Shown piece by piece: positions 5,211-7,121 of a stretch of 7,121 nt of DNA. Under the pieces are notes generated by a model, which made no database searches, had not been told where the DNA came from, and saw nothing but the letters and a program-made list of their open reading frames with translations. Position numbers and translations under genes: made by a program. Source of the stretch: an uncultured Bacilli bacterium. GTDB taxonomy: Bacteria > Bacillota_I > Bacilli_A > RF39 > UBA660. Where the stretch lies: contig CAKPAQ010000042.1 of NCBI GenBank assembly GCA_934133015.1, forward strand, positions 1 to 7,121. Reading direction: 5' to 3'. How positions within the stretch are numbered: the stretch's first letter is position 1; every line of letters begins with the position of its first letter.

Positions 5211-7121
5211 ATGAAAGAGAAAATTGATGAACTAGTTAAAATCTTAAATGAAGCTAATTATAATTATCATGTTTTAGATAATCCAACTATCACTGATCAA
5301 GAATATGATAATTTATTTAGAGAACTTCAAATATTAGAAGAAAAATATCCTGAATTAGTAAAAGATGATTCTCCTACTCATCGTATAGGTGGAGTAGTAT
5401 TAGATGAATTTCAAAAAGTTACTCATAAGATTCCAATGATGTCTTTAGGTGATGTCTTTAATGAAGATGAAATTAGAGCATTTGATGCTAGAATAAAAAA
5501 AGAAGGAATAAACCCTCAATATGTATGTGAATTAAAAATAGATGGTTTAAGTGTTTCTCTTCATTATGAAAAAGGAAAATTAGTAACAGCTGCCACTCGT
5601 GGTAATGGTACAGTTGGAGAAAACATTACAAATAATGTAAAAACTATTAAAACTGTTCCTCTAACATTAAAAGAAAAAATAGATATTGAAGTTCGTGGAG
5701 AAATCTATATGAGTAAAGAAACTCTTAAAAAACTAAATGAAGAAAGAAAAGAAAAAAATCAATCACTTCTCCAAAACTGTCGTAATGCCGCAGCTGGTTC
5801 AATTAGACAGTTAGATTCTAAAATAGCTGCTTCTCGTAAATTAGATTGTTGGATATATCATTTACCAAATCCAGAGGATTATGGTATTAAAACTCATTGG
5901 GAAGCACTAGAATTTATGAAAAAACTAGGTTTTAAAACTAATCCTAATAATCTATTAGTAACTGATGTTACAGGTATCTTAGACTATATTAAATATAAAG
6001 GTGAAGAACGACCTCATCTTGCTTATGATATTGATGGTGTAGTAGTAAAAGTAAATAGTTTGGATGAACAGAAAAAGTTAGGTTTCACTGCTCATCATCC
6101 AAAATGGGCCATTGCTTATAAGTTTCCAGCAGAAGAAGTATTAACTAAGTTAAAAGATATTATTTTTACGGTTGGTAGAACTGGTCAAATAACCCCCAAT
6201 GCTGTTTTAGAGCCAGTTATAGTAGCTGGTTCAACTATATCACGTGCTACTTTACATAATGAAGATTATGTCATAGCTAAAGGTTTAAAAATAGGTGATA
6301 CCGTTTCTATTCATAAAGCAGGTGATGTTATCCCCGAAGTTGGTGAAGTAAAACTTGATAGACGTACAGGTAAAGAAAGAGATTTTCAAATGATTACTAG
6401 ATGTCCTATGTGTAATGAACCAATCTTTAAAAAAGAAGGACAAGTTGATTATTTCTGTATTAATCCTCATTGTCCAGCTAGACACATTGAAGGACTATGT
6501 CATTTTGTATCTAGAAAAGCTATGAACATAGATGGTCTAGGTGATAGAATAATAGAAGATTTTTACAACTTAAAATATATTAAAGATATTACTGATATTT
6601 ACAAACTTGATCGTTATCGTGATGAATTAACTGAACTTGAAGGTTATGGTAATAAGTCAATTGATAATTTGATTGAAGCAATTAATAATTCTAAAAATAA
6701 TTCACTAGAGAGATTATTATTTGGCTTAGGTATTCCTAATGTTGGTGAAAAAACATCTAAAATATTAGCTATGCGTTATGAGAACTTAGATAGATTAATG
6801 AATACTAGTTTTGAAGAATTAAATCAAATACCAGATATTGGTGAGATAATTGCGAAAAGTATTGTTGATTTCTTTAAAAATGAAAAAAATATTAATATCA
6901 TCAATGAACTAAAAAAATTAAATGTAAATATGGAATATACTGGACCTAAAATAGAAATAAATGAAAACTTTAATGGTAAAACCTTTGTTATTACAGGTAC
7001 ACTTACTAAATATACAAGAGATGAAGTAGAAGAAAAAATAGAAAATCTTGGTGGCAAAACTTCTTCTTCTGTTAGTAAAAAGACTAGTGCTGTTATTGTT
7101 GGCGAAAATCCTGGAAGTAAA
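5211..7121 (+). CDS. ligA: NAD-dependent DNA ligase LigA, 3' end cut off by the window
   Basis: LigA seals nicks in replication and repair using NAD+, and is essential in most bacteria. The 637 codons in view cover nearly all of it; about 30 residues of the BRCT domain are missing at the right edge. Domain Ia (NMN binding) shows Tyr19-His20 and DQEYD (Asp29, Tyr32, Asp33), the same spacing as in E. coli. The adenylated lysine is Lys109 in LKIDG. TRGNG (Arg130), VRGEIY (Glu164), NAAAGSIRQLD, YDIDGVVVKV (272-281) and AYKFP (Lys304) complete the nucleotidyltransferase and OB parts. Four zinc-binding cysteines are at 398, 401, 416 and 421. Helix-hairpin-helix repeats follow (FGLGIPNVGEKT; IPDIGEIIAKS), and a BRCT domain begins near 586. 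An in-frame ATG at 5202 overlaps the upstream TGA and would add three residues (MRK); I prefer 5211, with a weak GAG-type site just before it. The usual Asp of TRGDG is Asn132 here. Confidence 0.95.
   Translation, partial: MKEKIDELVKILNEANYNYHVLDNPTITDQEYDNLFRELQILEEKYPELVKDDSPTHRIGGVVLDEFQKVTHKIPMMSLGDVFNEDEIRAFDARIKKEGINPQYVCELKIDGLSVSLHYEKGKLVTAATRGNGTVGENITNNVKTIKTVPLTLKEKIDIEVRGEIYMSKETLKKLNEERKEKNQSLLQNCRNAAAGSIRQLDSKIAASRKLDCWIYHLPNPEDYGIKTHWEALEFMKKLGFKTNPNNLLVTDVTGILDYIKYKGEERPHLAYDIDGVVVKVNSLDEQKKLGFTAHHPKWAIAYKFPAEEVLTKLKDIIFTVGRTGQITPNAVLEPVIVAGSTISRATLHNEDYVIAKGLKIGDTVSIHKAGDVIPEVGEVKLDRRTGKERDFQMITRCPMCNEPIFKKEGQVDYFCINPHCPARHIEGLCHFVSRKAMNIDGLGDRIIEDFYNLKYIKDITDIYKLDRYRDELTELEGYGNKSIDNLIEAINNSKNNSLERLLFGLGIPNVGEKTSKILAMRYENLDRLMNTSFEELNQIPDIGEIIAKSIVDFFKNEKNINIINELKKLNVNMEYTGPKIEINENFNGKTFVITGTLTKYTRDEVEEKIENLGGKTSSSVSKKTSAVIVGENPGSK

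Noticed and set aside
1..7121. Mycoplasma-type code with TGA read as Trp
   Set aside because: No TGA lies within the long frames, all Trp codons are TGG, and TGA at 5203-5205 ends the HipA-like gene just before ligA.
1..7121. CRISPR arrays, tRNA or rRNA genes, insertion sequences, attachment sites, riboswitches
   Set aside because: I saw no regularly spaced repeats, no cloverleaf or conserved RNA segments, no transposase or integrase motifs and no terminal inverted repeats. The only gap over 30 bases between genes is 316-464, which holds the terminator, the promoter and the pcrA ribosome binding site.

Overview
The window is AT-rich (roughly 30% G+C by eye) and uses the standard bacterial code: TAA, TAG and TGA all end genes, and every Trp in the long ORFs is TGG. 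Together with Shine-Dalgarno sites and a pcrA-to-ligA gene order this points to a low-GC member of Bacillota or Mycoplasmatota, perhaps one of the uncultured gut Bacilli. That placement is an inference from composition and gene content, not a proven taxonomy.

Bases 1-315 hold the C-terminal end of a gene that starts before the window. Its last ~50 codons look like the variable C-type-lectin-like domain of a diversity-generating retroelement (DGR) target. The key motif is FFRGGDW followed by GAFAF and SFRVVL. The coding strand is sharply depleted in adenine (17 of 140 bases at 161-300, against 50 of 120 at 1-120). No reverse transcriptase or template repeat is visible, so it would be a remote target or the end of a cassette lying upstream. 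A hairpin terminator (349-390) closes this unit.

Bases 416-7121 read as one rightward operon with gaps of 1 to 20 bases. It starts at a plausible promoter (416-444). The order is pcrA helicase; a 135-residue protein of unknown function; a sugar-phosphate-type nucleotidyltransferase; a small protein with one N-terminal membrane anchor; a HipA-like kinase gene broken by one in-frame TAA; and ligA, the NAD-dependent DNA ligase, which runs off the right edge at codon 637.

PcrA and LigA are housekeeping DNA repair and replication enzymes whose genes are neighbours in Bacillus-type operons. Here four other genes sit between them. The HipA-like gene keeps the D-x4-N and N-x17-D catalytic spacing of HipA kinases on the far side of its stop codon, so it looks like a recently inactivated or strain-variable gene. 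The stop leaves over 500 bases of untranslated message ahead of the essential ligA gene.
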